64,000 bases of DNA from positions 1-64,000 of the forward strand of contig NZ_PNHQ01000007.1 in assembly GCF_002871935.1 (NCBI RefSeq), in the 5' to 3' direction. The translations under genes and the position numbers were made by a program. Origin of the DNA: Aerococcus viridans. GTDB taxonomy: Bacteria > Bacillota > Bacilli > Lactobacillales > Aerococcaceae. How positions within the stretch are numbered: position 1 is the first letter of the stretch; every line of letters starts with the position of its first letter. Shown piece by piece: positions 26,673 to 36,277 of this stretch. Below the pieces are notes generated by a model. It was not told the DNA's origin, ran no database searches, and saw nothing but the letters and a program-made list of their open reading frames with translations.

Positions 26673-27446
26673 ATGAAAAAAGTATTGATAGTGGATGATG
26701 AGCAATCGATATTAACATTACTAAAATATAGTTTAGAAAAAGAAGGCTATGAAGTTATTCAAGCAGAAGATGGCCAAGCTGGATTAGCATTAGCCATGAA
26801 TCATCAATTAGATTTTATTATTCTTGACTTAATGCTACCCAAAATGGATGGGATGGACGTTTGTAAAAACTTACGTCAAAATAAGATCAACACACCGATT
26901 TTAATGTTAACTGCAAAAGATGATGAATTAGAAAAAATCATTGGATTAGAATTAGGTGCAGATGATTATATGACCAAACCATTTAGCCCACGTGAAGTAT
27001 TAGCACGAATGAAAGCAATCTTACGTCGCGCATCGTATGCAACACCTATAGCAGCAGTTAATGAAGGAGACGGGATTGAAGCGAAGCACAAAATTACCTT
27101 AACGAAAGATTCGGTAGGGAATTTTAAAGATGAAGATGTTGAAATCATTAAAGCCGGTGATATTGAAATCCATGTAAATGATTATGTTGTTTATGTGCGT
27201 GGTGAATCTATTGAAATGACGCCTAAAGAGTTTGAACTATTGACTTATATGGCTCGCCGTGTAAATCGTACACTATCACGTGAACAATTATTACAGAAGT
27301 TATGGCGGTTTGATTATGCGGGTGAAACACGTATAGTTGATGTACATGTAAGTCACTTACGTGAAAAAATTGAATTAGATACCAAAAATCCCGAGTATAT
27401 TATCACAGTTCGTGGCTTTGGATATAAATTTGAGGTGCCTAACTAA
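26673..27446 (+). CDS. pnpR: OmpR-family response regulator, PhoP/PnpR type
   Basis: It is a DNA-binding response regulator, most likely for phosphate starvation because the kinase and pst genes follow. The receiver has DDE at 8-10, phospho-acceptor D52 and K102-like TKPF. The winged-helix domain (about 160-257) carries MTPKEFELL and the recognition helix region ETRIVDVHVSHLREKIE. The linker between the domains is about 40 residues longer than usual (ATPIAAVNEGDGIEAKH onward). The ATG at 26673 follows GTGGAGG; an ATG at 26658 lies before the ribosome site. The stop overlaps the kinase start. Confidence 0.9.
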   Translation: MKKVLIVDDEQSILTLLKYSLEKEGYEVIQAEDGQAGLALAMNHQLDFIILDLMLPKMDGMDVCKNLRQNKINTPILMLTAKDDELEKIIGLELGADDYMTKPFSPREVLARMKAILRRASYATPIAAVNEGDGIEAKHKITLTKDSVGNFKDEDVEIIKAGDIEIHVNDYVVYVRGESIEMTPKEFELLTYMARRVNRTLSREQLLQKLWRFDYAGETRIVDVHVSHLREKIELDTKNPEYIITVRGFGYKFEVPN

Positions 27447-29311
27447 TGCAAAAATTGATTCAAAGTATAACAACAGTGTTTGCGCTGTTGTTTATTTTAT
27501 ATAGTGTAATATTTGCCTTTACTGTAAATCGGTTTGTATCTGATACTGTGAATGATGAAATACAAAATACTTTAATCAATGTAGTATCCACAATCCGTCC
27601 AAGTTTTAGATCTCTAGACCCAATCGACATCACAGATAATACGCTTGAATTTAGATCTGTTAAACGAACTATTCAACCGATGGTAAATTTGAATGATCGC
27701 ATTCTCATTTATGATGCAAAGGGCAATCGGGTATACACAGTTGGTAATGAGCAACTATCAAATGATTTAGCATTTAGAGATTATGAAGATAATATGGATA
27801 ATCAATTTCAGCAGGAAGAGACAGAAAAAAATACGATCATCTATTCATACTCTGAACGGATTTCTAACTCTAAAGGGGATGTACTTGGCTATATTCAAGT
27901 GTTAAGAAACTTCCCTCTAAATCGTCCAGTGAAAGAAAATATTATCCTCATCGCTGTGGTGATGGGACTTGGAGCGGTTAGCATACTTGTAGCTTTCTTT
28001 GTACACTTTAACCGTCGCATGCACCTGCCTATTTTGGCTATTAACAAGCAATTAAACCATATCGCAAATAATGATTATACGATTCAATATACCCCAGTAG
28101 ATATTGAAGAATTTGATGAAATTGGTGAAAATATTAATGATTTATCCAATGAACTAGCACTACAAGAATTTCAAATTACAAATCAAACACAGCGAATGAA
28201 TAAACTAGTGGATGCCATGATGTTAGGCGTTGTAATGGTCGATAAAGATCATATCGTACGTTTAGCTAACCCAGCTATCTATGAAATTCTGGCCCTAGAT
28301 GAGCAAATAGAGGGGCGTCGATTTGAAGAAGTGCTACAAAGTTATCGTCTGATTCAAATGTTAAACCAAGCTTCTAAAACAAAAGAGAAGATTAATGAAG
28401 AAATTTATTTATATTATCCAAGAGAAGTAATTTTAGATGTAAATATTATTCATTTAAGTTATGAAGAAATGGATGCGTATTTCGATGATGAATCGAATGA
28501 AGCTTTAACGAAACCAAATGATTCGGAGCAAATCATTCTTTTAATCTATGATATTACTGGTATCCGTCACTTAGAAAAAGTTCGTAGCGATTTTATTTCT
28601 AACGCATCTCATGAGCTAAAAACACCAGTCACTGCCTTACAAGGGTTCACTGAAGCTTTATTAGATGGCGCTATTGAAGATCATGATACAGCGGTAGATT
28701 TTGTAAAAATTATGCAAAAAGAAAGTAATCGACTCGGTTCTTTAATTAAGGATATTTTAGACCTGGCTAAAATTGAACAAGATCAAGTACAACAAACTAG
28801 TGAATGGTTAACGGCTGACGAGCTTGTAGAAGACGTATTCCAACACCTAAGTGGACGGGCACAAGATAAACATATTGAATTAGTTAAAGATATTAGCGCT
28901 CAACCAGATGTTTCTTTTAAAGGCGATCGAGGCAGGATTTTACAGGTGCTTACTAATCTCATTCATAATGCCATTATTTATAATAATCCCTACGGTTTTG
29001 TTAAGGTATCCATCGCTGAACAGGAAAATATGATACAGTTTAAAATTTCAGATAATGGTATTGGTATACCGCAAGAGGACCTTCCACGAATATTTGAACG
29101 ATTCTACCGGGTAAGTAAAGACCGATCAACCGCATCTGGTGGTACAGGTTTAGGCTTATCTATCGTTCGCAATATACTAGAACAAATGGGCGGTTCGATT
29201 GAAGTAGATAGTATATTTGGTAAAGGGACAAGTTTTACGGTGAATATACCTAAGCTAGACCTTTTGGAATTAGATGAAGAAGATGAAGAAGATGAAGTGG
29301 TAGAATATTAA
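27446..29311 (+). CDS. pnpS: Sensor histidine kinase, PhoR/PnpS type
   Basis: This membrane kinase should phosphorylate the preceding regulator when phosphate is low. Two membrane helices (about residues 8-29 and 165-187) frame an extracellular sensor of about 135 residues. HAMP (about 190-243), a PAS-like domain (about 250-370), the dimerisation domain with H389 in SNASHELKTP, and the ATPase domain (N box, DNGIGIP, GTGLGLSIV) follow. The C-terminus ends in a run of acidic residues (LDEEDEEDEVVEY). The gene overlaps the regulator by one base. In Bacillus the same pair, PhoPR, controls pst through PhoP boxes. Confidence 0.9.
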   Translation: MQKLIQSITTVFALLFILYSVIFAFTVNRFVSDTVNDEIQNTLINVVSTIRPSFRSLDPIDITDNTLEFRSVKRTIQPMVNLNDRILIYDAKGNRVYTVGNEQLSNDLAFRDYEDNMDNQFQQEETEKNTIIYSYSERISNSKGDVLGYIQVLRNFPLNRPVKENIILIAVVMGLGAVSILVAFFVHFNRRMHLPILAINKQLNHIANNDYTIQYTPVDIEEFDEIGENINDLSNELALQEFQITNQTQRMNKLVDAMMLGVVMVDKDHIVRLANPAIYEILALDEQIEGRRFEEVLQSYRLIQMLNQASKTKEKINEEIYLYYPREVILDVNIIHLSYEEMDAYFDDESNEALTKPNDSEQIILLIYDITGIRHLEKVRSDFISNASHELKTPVTALQGFTEALLDGAIEDHDTAVDFVKIMQKESNRLGSLIKDILDLAKIEQDQVQQTSEWLTADELVEDVFQHLSGRAQDKHIELVKDISAQPDVSFKGDRGRILQVLTNLIHNAIIYNNPYGFVKVSIAEQENMIQFKISDNGIGIPQEDLPRIFERFYRVSKDRSTASGGTGLGLSIVRNILEQMGGSIEVDSIFGKGTSFTVNIPKLDLLELDEEDEEDEVVEY

Positions 29312-29365
29312 ATACACTGTAAAGTGAGCTGGTAAAGCTTATAAAATGAGAAACTTCCAATGAAA

Positions 29366-29450
29366 TTTACACAATATTTACAATATATTTACACAACTGC
29401 CAGTAATTTACATTTTATCCACTTAGATATTTACAATCATCCTATATAAT
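29366..29450 (+). promoter_or_regulatory. Pho-box array and -10 element of the pst operon
   Basis: Five copies of TTTACA occur at 29366, 29377, 29388, 29407 and 29430. The first three are exactly 11 bp apart, one DNA turn, as in arrays bound by PhoP dimers; the last two are near multiples of this step. A -10 TATAAT lies at 29445-29450 and no good -35 is seen, fitting an activator-dependent promoter. The pstS start is 64 bp downstream. Confidence 0.78.
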
Positions 29451-29513
29451 AAGCTTGTAATCGTTTGGAATATGGTTATATGGATTAAGAAAAAGAAAAG
29501 GTGGAAAGTACAA

Positions 29514-30410
29514 ATGACTTTTAGTAAGCTTTCAAAATTGGTTTTAGCGTTAGGTGCTACAGCTGCTTTAGCTGCTTGTGGAAATGGTGGATCTACTGAT
29601 GAGTCAACAGATTCAAATTCAACAACAGAAGCAACTGCAATCACTGGCCCTATTTCAGTAATTTCTCGTGAAGAAGGTTCTGGTACGCGCGATGCCTTCG
29701 TAGAAGCTACAGGCGTTATGGCTGATGATGTTGATCACACTACTGCTGCAGCTACAATCATGAATGGTACTGACCAAGTAATGACTGCTGTTGCTGATGA
29801 TCCAAATGCAATTGGGTATATTTCTTTAGGTTCATTAAACGATACAGTAACTGCTGTGTCTGTTGATGGTGTTGAACCTACAGAAGAAAATGTTGCATCA
29901 GGTGACTACGCAATTTCTCGTCCATTTAACATCGTATATCAAGGCGAACTAGAAGGCGTAGTAGCAGACTTCCACGACTTTATCTTCTCTGAAGAAGGTC
30001 AAGCAATTGTTTTAGAGGAAGGTTATGTACAAGCTAAAGCTGATGCTGAACCATATGCAGGCGATGGCGATCAATCAGGTTCTATCACCGTTGTTGGTTC
30101 TACTTCAGTTTCTCCAGTAATGGAAAAATTAGCTGAAGCTTACCAAGATGTAAACTCTGGTGTTCAAGTGAATGTTACTTCTAACGGTTCATCTGCAGGT
30201 GTTAAAGCTGCTGCTGACGGTACTGCTGATTTAGGTATGGCCTCTCGTGCATTAGCTGATGATGAAACAGATGTAACAGCTGAAGCAATTGCTACTGACG
30301 GTGTTGCGGTAATCGTTAACCCTGAAAATGGCATTACTGATTTAAGCTTAGATACAATTGCTGGTATCTTTACTGGCGAAACGACTGACTGGGAAGGTAC
30401 TGCTCAATAA
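29514..30410 (+). CDS. pstS: Phosphate-binding lipoprotein PstS, lobes in permuted order
   Basis: PstS captures phosphate outside the membrane for PstCAB. The signal peptide ends LAAC (Cys22). The order of the two lobes is unusual. The first half (about residues 45-180) reads like the normal C-terminal lobe, with VISREEGSGTRDAF, DPNAIGYISLGSL and SEEGQAIVLEEGYV. The second half (about 195-298) reads like the normal N-terminal lobe, with VGSTSVSPVMEKLAEAY, NGSSAGVKAA, DLGMASR, and then stops at IFTGETTDWEG, where the usual protein would continue to the SREEGSGT motif. All phosphate-binding motifs are present, so it should work. The ATG at 29514 follows AGGTGG. An upstream ATG at 29472 is less likely. 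Confidence 0.92.
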   Translation: MTFSKLSKLVLALGATAALAACGNGGSTDESTDSNSTTEATAITGPISVISREEGSGTRDAFVEATGVMADDVDHTTAAATIMNGTDQVMTAVADDPNAIGYISLGSLNDTVTAVSVDGVEPTEENVASGDYAISRPFNIVYQGELEGVVADFHDFIFSEEGQAIVLEEGYVQAKADAEPYAGDGDQSGSITVVGSTSVSPVMEKLAEAYQDVNSGVQVNVTSNGSSAGVKAAADGTADLGMASRALADDETDVTAEAIATDGVAVIVNPENGITDLSLDTIAGIFTGETTDWEGTAQ

Positions 30411-30450
30411 TTCCGACTAGTTAAGTAACAACTAAAGGTTTATCTTATTA

Positions 30451-30485
30451 GAGTTGCTACTCCTATATAGTAGCAGCTCCTTTTA
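30451..30485 (+). terminator. Intercistronic terminator or attenuator between pstS and pstC
   Basis: An 11-bp stem (30451-30461 with 30469-30479, one T-G) is followed by CTTTTA. It would let pstS mRNA exceed that of the membrane genes. A TATAAT at 30568-30573 may serve pstC separately. Confidence 0.7.
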
Positions 30486-30623
30486 TGTTTAGAAGCTACT
30501 TTGAATTATTCAGAGGTAGAATAACCAATTGTGAATTTATGGGGTTTTTAAAACCGTCCAGATAAGTTATAATTTCCCTTGGACACATTTTTATCGTGAA
30601 TTTGAATTTAATAAGGAGAACAT

Positions 30624-31499
30624 ATGAAACAAAATAATATGTTGGAAACAGTCATGAAGTATATCTTCATGTTGGCTGCTTTCACTTCAATTCTTGCCTT
30701 GTTAGCAATTTGTTACTTTATCTTTGCAAGAGGAATTCCTTTTATGGCTGATTATGGCTTTGGACAATTCTTGTTTGGAGACAAATGGCAACCATCTCAA
30801 GAAATTTTTGGGTTAGCACCAATGTTAGTGGGTTCACTATATGTGACCCTGATAGCATTTGTACTTGGTGTACCAACAGGTGTATTTACGGCAATGTTTA
30901 TGGCATTTTATTGTCCACCCAAATTACATAAAGTGTTGAAACCAGCAATGAACTTGATGTCTGGTATTCCTTCTATTGTATTTGGTTACTTCGGTTTACA
31001 AGTATTGGTTCCAGGACTTCGAAACTTTGCAAGATCTATAGGCATTGCCTCAAATGGTATGAGTATCATGACAGCTGGTATTGTTTTAGCAATTATGATT
31101 TTACCTACTATTATTACCATGTCTGAATCATCTCTGCGTGCAGTACCAAAAACTTACTATAATGCATCAGTTGGTTTAGGCGCTGACCATGATAGAACAT
31201 CTTATGTGATCATGATGCCGGCCGCTAGATCGGGGATTTTCTCTTCTATCATTTTAGGTATAGGCCGTGCTGTAGGTGAAACAATGGCTGTGATCATGGT
31301 GGCAGGGAACCAAGCAATTTTTCCACAAGGTTTATTTAGAGGTGCGCGTACAATGACTGCAAATATCATCTTAGAGATGGCTTATGCAACTGGTAGCCAC
31401 CAAAATGCCTTAATTGCAACAGGTGCAGTATTATTTGTGATTATCTTGATTATCAATGGTATCTTCGCATATGTTAAGAGAACGGGGGTAAATGGTTAA
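30624..31499 (+). CDS. pstC: Phosphate ABC transporter permease PstC
   Basis: PstC is one of the two membrane subunits of the high-affinity phosphate importer. About six hydrophobic helices are visible, starting with residues 10-33. The permease contact loop reads SVGLGADHDRTSYVIMMPAARSGI near residue 185. The motif PSIVFGYFGL (about 114-123) is typical. The 291-residue length is normal. AAGGAG precedes the ATG. The stop overlaps the pstA start by one base (TAATG). Confidence 0.95.
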   Translation: MKQNNMLETVMKYIFMLAAFTSILALLAICYFIFARGIPFMADYGFGQFLFGDKWQPSQEIFGLAPMLVGSLYVTLIAFVLGVPTGVFTAMFMAFYCPPKLHKVLKPAMNLMSGIPSIVFGYFGLQVLVPGLRNFARSIGIASNGMSIMTAGIVLAIMILPTIITMSESSLRAVPKTYYNASVGLGADHDRTSYVIMMPAARSGIFSSIILGIGRAVGETMAVIMVAGNQAIFPQGLFRGARTMTANIILEMAYATGSHQNALIATGAVLFVIILIINGIFAYVKRTGVNG

Positions 31500-32314
31500 T
31501 GTCTAAAGTATTACGTGGGTTTACCTATTTCTTTGCAGCAGTTACTTTTGCTTCTCTTATTTGGATTGTTGGTTACGTATTAGTATCAGGTGTACCACAT
31601 TTAAGTGCTGATCTTTTCGCATGGAAGTACACGACAAGTAACGTTTCAATGTTGCCGTCTATTATTACAACCCTTTATGTTATCGGTGGATCGTTATTAT
31701 TAGCTATTCCATTAGGTGTATTCGCTGGTTTTTACCTAGTTGAATATGCTGGAAAAAATAACAAATGGGTGGAGGCTATCCGTATTGCAACAGATACATT
31801 AACCGGTGTACCATCTATTGTATTTGGTTTATTTGGTATGCTAGCCTTTGTATCCGCAGCAGGATTCCAATATTCATTAATTTCAGGTATTCTTACTTCA
31901 GCAATTATGGTATTACCATTAATCATCCGTAATACTGAAGAAGCATTAATGTCAGTTAAAGACAATTTACGTCAAGCAAGTTTCGGTTTAGGGGCTGGTA
32001 AATTACGTACAATTTTTAGAATTGTTCTACCAATCGCAATGCCTGGTATCCTATCAGGGATTATTCTTGCTGTTGGACGTATCGTTGGTGAAACAGCAGC
32101 CTTGATGTATACACTAGGTACATCAACATCACTACCTAACTCAATCTTCTCTTCTGGTCGTACATTGTCACTACATATGTATGTATTATCAAGTGAAGGG
32201 TTACACCGTGACCAAGCAAATGCTACAGGTGTAGTGCTATTATTAGTTGTATTAGTGATCAACGGCTTATCTACATGGTTATCACAACGATTTACAAAAG
32301 GAGGACAAAATTAA
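31499..32314 (+). CDS. pstA: Phosphate ABC transporter permease PstA
   Basis: PstA pairs with PstC to form the phosphate channel. It shows the hydrophobic N-terminal helix, [16 protein letters not shown] near residue 101, the loop [26 protein letters not shown] and [15 protein letters not shown]. Length 271. A ribosome site lies at the end of pstC. pstB starts 2 bp after its stop. Confidence 0.95.
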   Translation: MSKVLRGFTYFFAAVTFASLIWIVGYVLVSGVPHLSADLFAWKYTTSNVSMLPSIITTLYVIGGSLLLAIPLGVFAGFYLVEYAGKNNKWVEAIRIATDTLTGVPSIVFGLFGMLAFVSAAGFQYSLISGILTSAIMVLPLIIRNTEEALMSVKDNLRQASFGLGAGKLRTIFRIVLPIAMPGILSGIILAVGRIVGETAALMYTLGTSTSLPNSIFSSGRTLSLHMYVLSSEGLHRDQANATGVVLLLVVLVINGLSTWLSQRFTKGGQN

Positions 32315-32316
32315 TC

Positions 32317-33114
32317 ATGGTTGAAAACAACAATCTTAAAATAAAAATGCAGGCAGAAAATATGGACCTTTACTATGGTAACTTTAAAGCCTTAGAAGGA
32401 ATCAACATGCCGATCTACGAAAAACAAGTAACAGCATTAATCGGTCCTTCTGGATCAGGTAAATCTACTTTCTTAAAAACATTAAACCGTATGAATGACC
32501 TTGTTGAAGGTTGTCGTATTGAAGGTAAAGTTACATTAGATGGTAAAAGTATCTTTGATCGTGACATAAACTTAAATATGCTACGTAAAAATGTTGGTAT
32601 GGTTTTCCAACAACCAAATCCTTTCCCAATGTCAATTTATGACAACGTTGCTTATGGACCACGTACTCATGGTATCCGTGACAAGAATGAATTAGATGAA
32701 ATTGTTGAAACTTCATTACGTGGTGCTGCAATCTGGGATGAAGTGAAAGATGACTTAAACAAAAATGGTATGGCTATTTCTGGTGGACAACAGCAACGGG
32801 TTTGTATTGCACGTGCCTTAGCAGTTAAACCTGATGTATTGTTAATGGATGAGCCAACTTCAGCCTTAGACCCAATTTCAACGTTAAAAGTTGAAGAGTT
32901 AGTACAGCAATTACGTGACGACTACACAATCGCAATTGTTACCCACAATATGCAACAAGCTGCGCGTGTATCTGACTACACAGGATTCTTCTACGCAGAC
33001 CCAGAAACTGGTCCAGGTAGATCTCACATTATTGAATTTGGGGAAACAGACCAAATCTTTAATAACCCAACAAATACACAAACAGCAGATTATGTTGCTG
33101 GACGTTTTGGTTAA
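32317..33114 (+). CDS. pstB: Phosphate ABC transporter ATP-binding protein PstB
   Basis: PstB powers phosphate import. It has [13 protein letters not shown] near the start, Walker [10 protein letters not shown] (about 41), the Q loop [22 protein letters not shown], the signature ISGGQQQR, Walker [13 protein letters not shown] and the H loop [12 protein letters not shown]. The ATG at 32317 follows AAGGAGGAC; an in-frame ATG at 32275 lies inside pstA. Length 265. A single pstB is present, where many lactic acid bacteria have two, and no phoU follows. Confidence 0.95.
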   Translation: MVENNNLKIKMQAENMDLYYGNFKALEGINMPIYEKQVTALIGPSGSGKSTFLKTLNRMNDLVEGCRIEGKVTLDGKSIFDRDINLNMLRKNVGMVFQQPNPFPMSIYDNVAYGPRTHGIRDKNELDEIVETSLRGAAIWDEVKDDLNKNGMAISGGQQQRVCIARALAVKPDVLLMDEPTSALDPISTLKVEELVQQLRDDYTIAIVTHNMQQAARVSDYTGFFYADPETGPGRSHIIEFGETDQIFNNPTNTQTADYVAGRFG

Positions 33115-33143
33115 TCCATATACCAAAAACCAATCACTTTTTC

Positions 33144-33172
33144 AAACCACCGGCATTTGTCGGTGGTTTTTT
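33144..33172 (+). terminator. Terminator of the pst operon
   Basis: AAACCACCG (33144-33152) pairs with CGGTGGTTT (33161-33169), followed by T residues. Confidence 0.9.
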
Positions 33173-33218
33173 GATACCTTAAATTAAGCAGATTTTTAAC
33201 AAGATGCTAGGATGAATA

Positions 33219-33249
33219 TTGTACAACGAACATACGTTTGTGTTAAAAT
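33219..33249 (+). promoter_or_regulatory. uvrA promoter with LexA (SOS) box
   Basis: CGAACATACGTTTG at 33227-33240 fits the Gram-positive LexA/DinR pattern CGAACNNNNGTTYG. It sits between a -35-like TTGTAC (33219-33224) and a -10-like TAAAAT (33244-33249), so bound LexA would block transcription until DNA damage. Confidence 0.78.
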
Positions 33250-33359
33250 AAAGGAGTATTCAAGACAAATCATTCGCAGTAAATGCGAATTGTGTCATAA
33301 TAGATAAGTGATTAATATAAGCAGTAACAGCTAAGGTATAGCAATAAGGAGTGGCACGT

Positions 33360-36179
33360 TTGAGAGATTTAATTAAAGTAAGGGGCGCTCGTTCCCATAA
33401 TCTAAAAAATATAGATATTGATATTCCTCGCGATCAAATGGTCGTAGTAACTGGTTTGTCAGGATCTGGAAAAAGTACTTTAGCCTTCGATACCTTATAT
33501 GCAGAAGGGCAAAGGCGGTATGTAGAAAGCTTATCTGCTTTTGCACGTCAATTCTTGGGTAATACAGAGAAACCAGATGTAGACGCTATTGAAGGGTTAA
33601 GTCCAGCTATCTCAATCGACCAAAAGACTACCTCAAGAAATCCACGTTCAACAGTAGGAACGATTACTGAGGTGAACGATTATCTTCGTTTATTATATGC
33701 TCGGGTTGGCCAACCAATCTGTCCAAATGATGGTACCGAAATCACGAGTGAATCCCTAGATCAAATGTTAGACCGGATTTTAAGTCTACCAGAACGAACA
33801 AAGGTGCAGATTTTATCACCAGTTGTTTACGGTAAAAAAGGACAACATAAAAAAATTATTGAAGGGATTCGTAAACAAGGGTACGTGCGTGTTCGTATAG
33901 ATGGTGAAATCTATGATATTGATGATGTACCCGAATTAGCTAAGAACAAAAAACATCAAATTGATATTGTGATCGACCGTTTAGTGATTAAAGAAGGTAT
34001 TAAAGGGCGTTTAGCTGATTCTTTAGAAGCGGCGCTTAGATTGGCTGATGGCTATGCAATCTGTGATTTGATTGATGGAGACGAGATCCTCTTCTCAGAG
34101 CATTATTCATGCCCACACTGTGGTTTTACTGTAGGCGAATTAGAACCTCGTCTATTCTCTTTTAATGCGCCTTATGGTGCTTGTGAGGAATGTACTGGCC
34201 TAGGGTCAAAAATAGAAGCCGATCCTAATTTAATTGTGCCAGATAAAAATAAAAGTTTGAAAGAAGGCGCGGTTGTTCCTTGGGATTCAAAAAGTTCTGC
34301 ATTTTATCCAACAATGTTAGAACAAGCGGCAACAGCCTTTGGTGTGCCAATGGATGTGCCGTTTAAGGATTTAAGCCAAGAACAACAAGACCTTATTTTA
34401 TATGGTTCGGGAGAAGAAGAGTTTCATTTCCATTACCAAAATGAATTTGGTTCTGTCCAAGATAAAATGCGAGTATTTGAAGGGGTTATCCCTAACGTAC
34501 GTCGCCGTCATCAGTCTAGTCAATCTAAGACGATGCGAGAAGCTATGGGGCAGTATATGACCGAATTAGAGTGTCCAGTATGTCATGGTAAACGATTAAA
34601 TCGTCAAGCATTATCAGTTAAAATTGCTGGTCAAGATATCGCTGAAGTTACGCATAAGGCAATCATTGATACAATTGAATTTTTTAATCATTTAGATTTA
34701 TCTGAACAAAATACAGCGATTGCACAACCAATTATGCGTGAAATTTCTTCACGATTGAATTTCTTAGAAGAGGTCGGATTGGATTACCTAACGCTAGACC
34801 GTTCTGCAGGAACCTTATCTGGTGGTGAAGCACAACGTATCCGTTTAGCAACACAAATCGGGTCAAATCTTTCAGGGGTCATGTACGTTTTAGATGAGCC
34901 ATCAATTGGTTTACATCAACGTGACAATGATCGGTTAATAAAATCTTTAAAACGTATGCGTGATTTAGGGAATACATTAATTGTGGTTGAGCATGACGAA
35001 GAAACGATGCGAGAAGCAGATTACTTAATCGATATGGGACCAGGTGCTGGTGAGTATGGTGGTGAAGTCGTTGCTGCTGGTACACCGGATGAAGTGGCGA
35101 ATAATAAAGATTCCATCACCGGTCAATATTTAAAAGGTGATCGAAAAATTGACCTACCAGAAAAAAGACGTAAGAAAGATAGAGGGGCTATTCATATTAA
35201 GGGGGCCGCTGAAAACAACTTAAAAAATGTGGATGTTGATATTCCTATTGGTCGTCTAAATGTCATATCAGGTGTTTCTGGATCAGGCAAATCTTCTTTG
35301 ATTAATGAAGTAATGAAAAAATATCTGGTACGTGAACTAAATAGAACGAAAACGCCGCATGGGAAAGTAGATGAAATATCTGGCTATGAATCATTAGATA
35401 AGGTGATTGATATTGACCAAAGTCCAATCGGTCGTACGCCACGTTCTAACCCAGCAACATACACGTCTGTGTTTGATGATATTCGTGAACTTTTTGCACA
35501 AACCAATGAGGCTAAACTACGTGGTTATGGAAAAGGACGTTTCTCATTTAATGTTAAAGGTGGCCGTTGTGAAGCATGTAAAGGGGATGGCATCTTAAAG
35601 GTAGAAATGCATTTTCTACCTGATGTATATGTGCCGTGTGAAGTGTGTCATGGCACTCGTTATAATTCAGAAACCTTACAAGTAAAATATAAAGGAAAAA
35701 ATATTGCAGAAGTTTTAGACATGCGTATTGAAGAAGCTTTAGAATTCTTTGCCGCAGTGCCAAAAATTCGTCGTAAATTACAAGCAATTGTAGATGTAGG
35801 TCTTGGTTATGTTACATTAGGCCAACCTGCACCAACATTATCTGGTGGGGAAGCACAACGGATGAAGTTAGCAAGTGAACTTCAACGTGTTGCGACGGGC
35901 AATACCTTATATGTTTTAGATGAGCCGACAACAGGTCTACATACAGAGGATATTAAACGCTTAATCGCTGTCTTACAGCGATTGGTTGATGCGGGTAACA
36001 CTATAGTCGTGATAGAACACAATTTAGATGTGATTAAGACAGCAGATTATATTGTTGATATTGGCCCTGAAGGTGGGGCACAAGGTGGTCAGATTGTGGC
36101 TTTTGGTACACCTGAAGAGGTTGCAAAAGTGAAAGGTTCTTATACAGGTAAATACTTAAAACCATTGTTGAAAAAATAG
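33360..36179 (+). CDS. uvrA: Excinuclease ABC subunit A
   Basis: UvrA finds bulky DNA lesions and loads UvrB. It has two ABC ATPase modules: Walker [10 protein letters not shown] near residue 30 with signature [12 protein letters not shown] near 485, and [10 protein letters not shown] near 640 with [12 protein letters not shown] near 825. Zinc cysteines appear in CPHCGF...CEECTG and CEACKGDG...CEVCHG. I chose the TTG at 33360, eight bases after AAGGAG; the in-frame GTG at 33351 overlaps that ribosome site. The length of 939 residues is normal. uvrB is not adjacent here, though the LexA box shows SOS control. Confidence 0.95.
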   Translation: MRDLIKVRGARSHNLKNIDIDIPRDQMVVVTGLSGSGKSTLAFDTLYAEGQRRYVESLSAFARQFLGNTEKPDVDAIEGLSPAISIDQKTTSRNPRSTVGTITEVNDYLRLLYARVGQPICPNDGTEITSESLDQMLDRILSLPERTKVQILSPVVYGKKGQHKKIIEGIRKQGYVRVRIDGEIYDIDDVPELAKNKKHQIDIVIDRLVIKEGIKGRLADSLEAALRLADGYAICDLIDGDEILFSEHYSCPHCGFTVGELEPRLFSFNAPYGACEECTGLGSKIEADPNLIVPDKNKSLKEGAVVPWDSKSSAFYPTMLEQAATAFGVPMDVPFKDLSQEQQDLILYGSGEEEFHFHYQNEFGSVQDKMRVFEGVIPNVRRRHQSSQSKTMREAMGQYMTELECPVCHGKRLNRQALSVKIAGQDIAEVTHKAIIDTIEFFNHLDLSEQNTAIAQPIMREISSRLNFLEEVGLDYLTLDRSAGTLSGGEAQRIRLATQIGSNLSGVMYVLDEPSIGLHQRDNDRLIKSLKRMRDLGNTLIVVEHDEETMREADYLIDMGPGAGEYGGEVVAAGTPDEVANNKDSITGQYLKGDRKIDLPEKRRKKDRGAIHIKGAAENNLKNVDVDIPIGRLNVISGVSGSGKSSLINEVMKKYLVRELNRTKTPHGKVDEISGYESLDKVIDIDQSPIGRTPRSNPATYTSVFDDIRELFAQTNEAKLRGYGKGRFSFNVKGGRCEACKGDGILKVEMHFLPDVYVPCEVCHGTRYNSETLQVKYKGKNIAEVLDMRIEEALEFFAAVPKIRRKLQAIVDVGLGYVTLGQPAPTLSGGEAQRMKLASELQRVATGNTLYVLDEPTTGLHTEDIKRLIAVLQRLVDAGNTIVVIEHNLDVIKTADYIVDIGPEGGAQGGQIVAFGTPEEVAKVKGSYTGKYLKPLLKK

Positions 36180-36197
36180 CATAAATACTAAAGACTA

Positions 36198-36248
36198 AAC
36201 ACTATGTTGACGATTAATTCATATTCATCTACCTTCATAGTGTTTTTT
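36198..36248 (+). terminator. Terminator of uvrA
   Basis: AACACTATG (36198-36206) pairs with CATAGTGTT (36236-36244) across a 29-base loop, followed by TTTT. A TATAAT at 36250-36255 may be the -10 of sbcDC. Confidence 0.65.
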
Positions 36249-36277
36249 CTATAATAGAGAAGGAAGTGGGACGATAA

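Noticed and set aside
33351..33360. GTG start of uvrA at 33351
   Set aside because: It overlaps the AAGGAG ribosome site, while the TTG at 33360 is at the right distance and gives the family's usual N-terminus.
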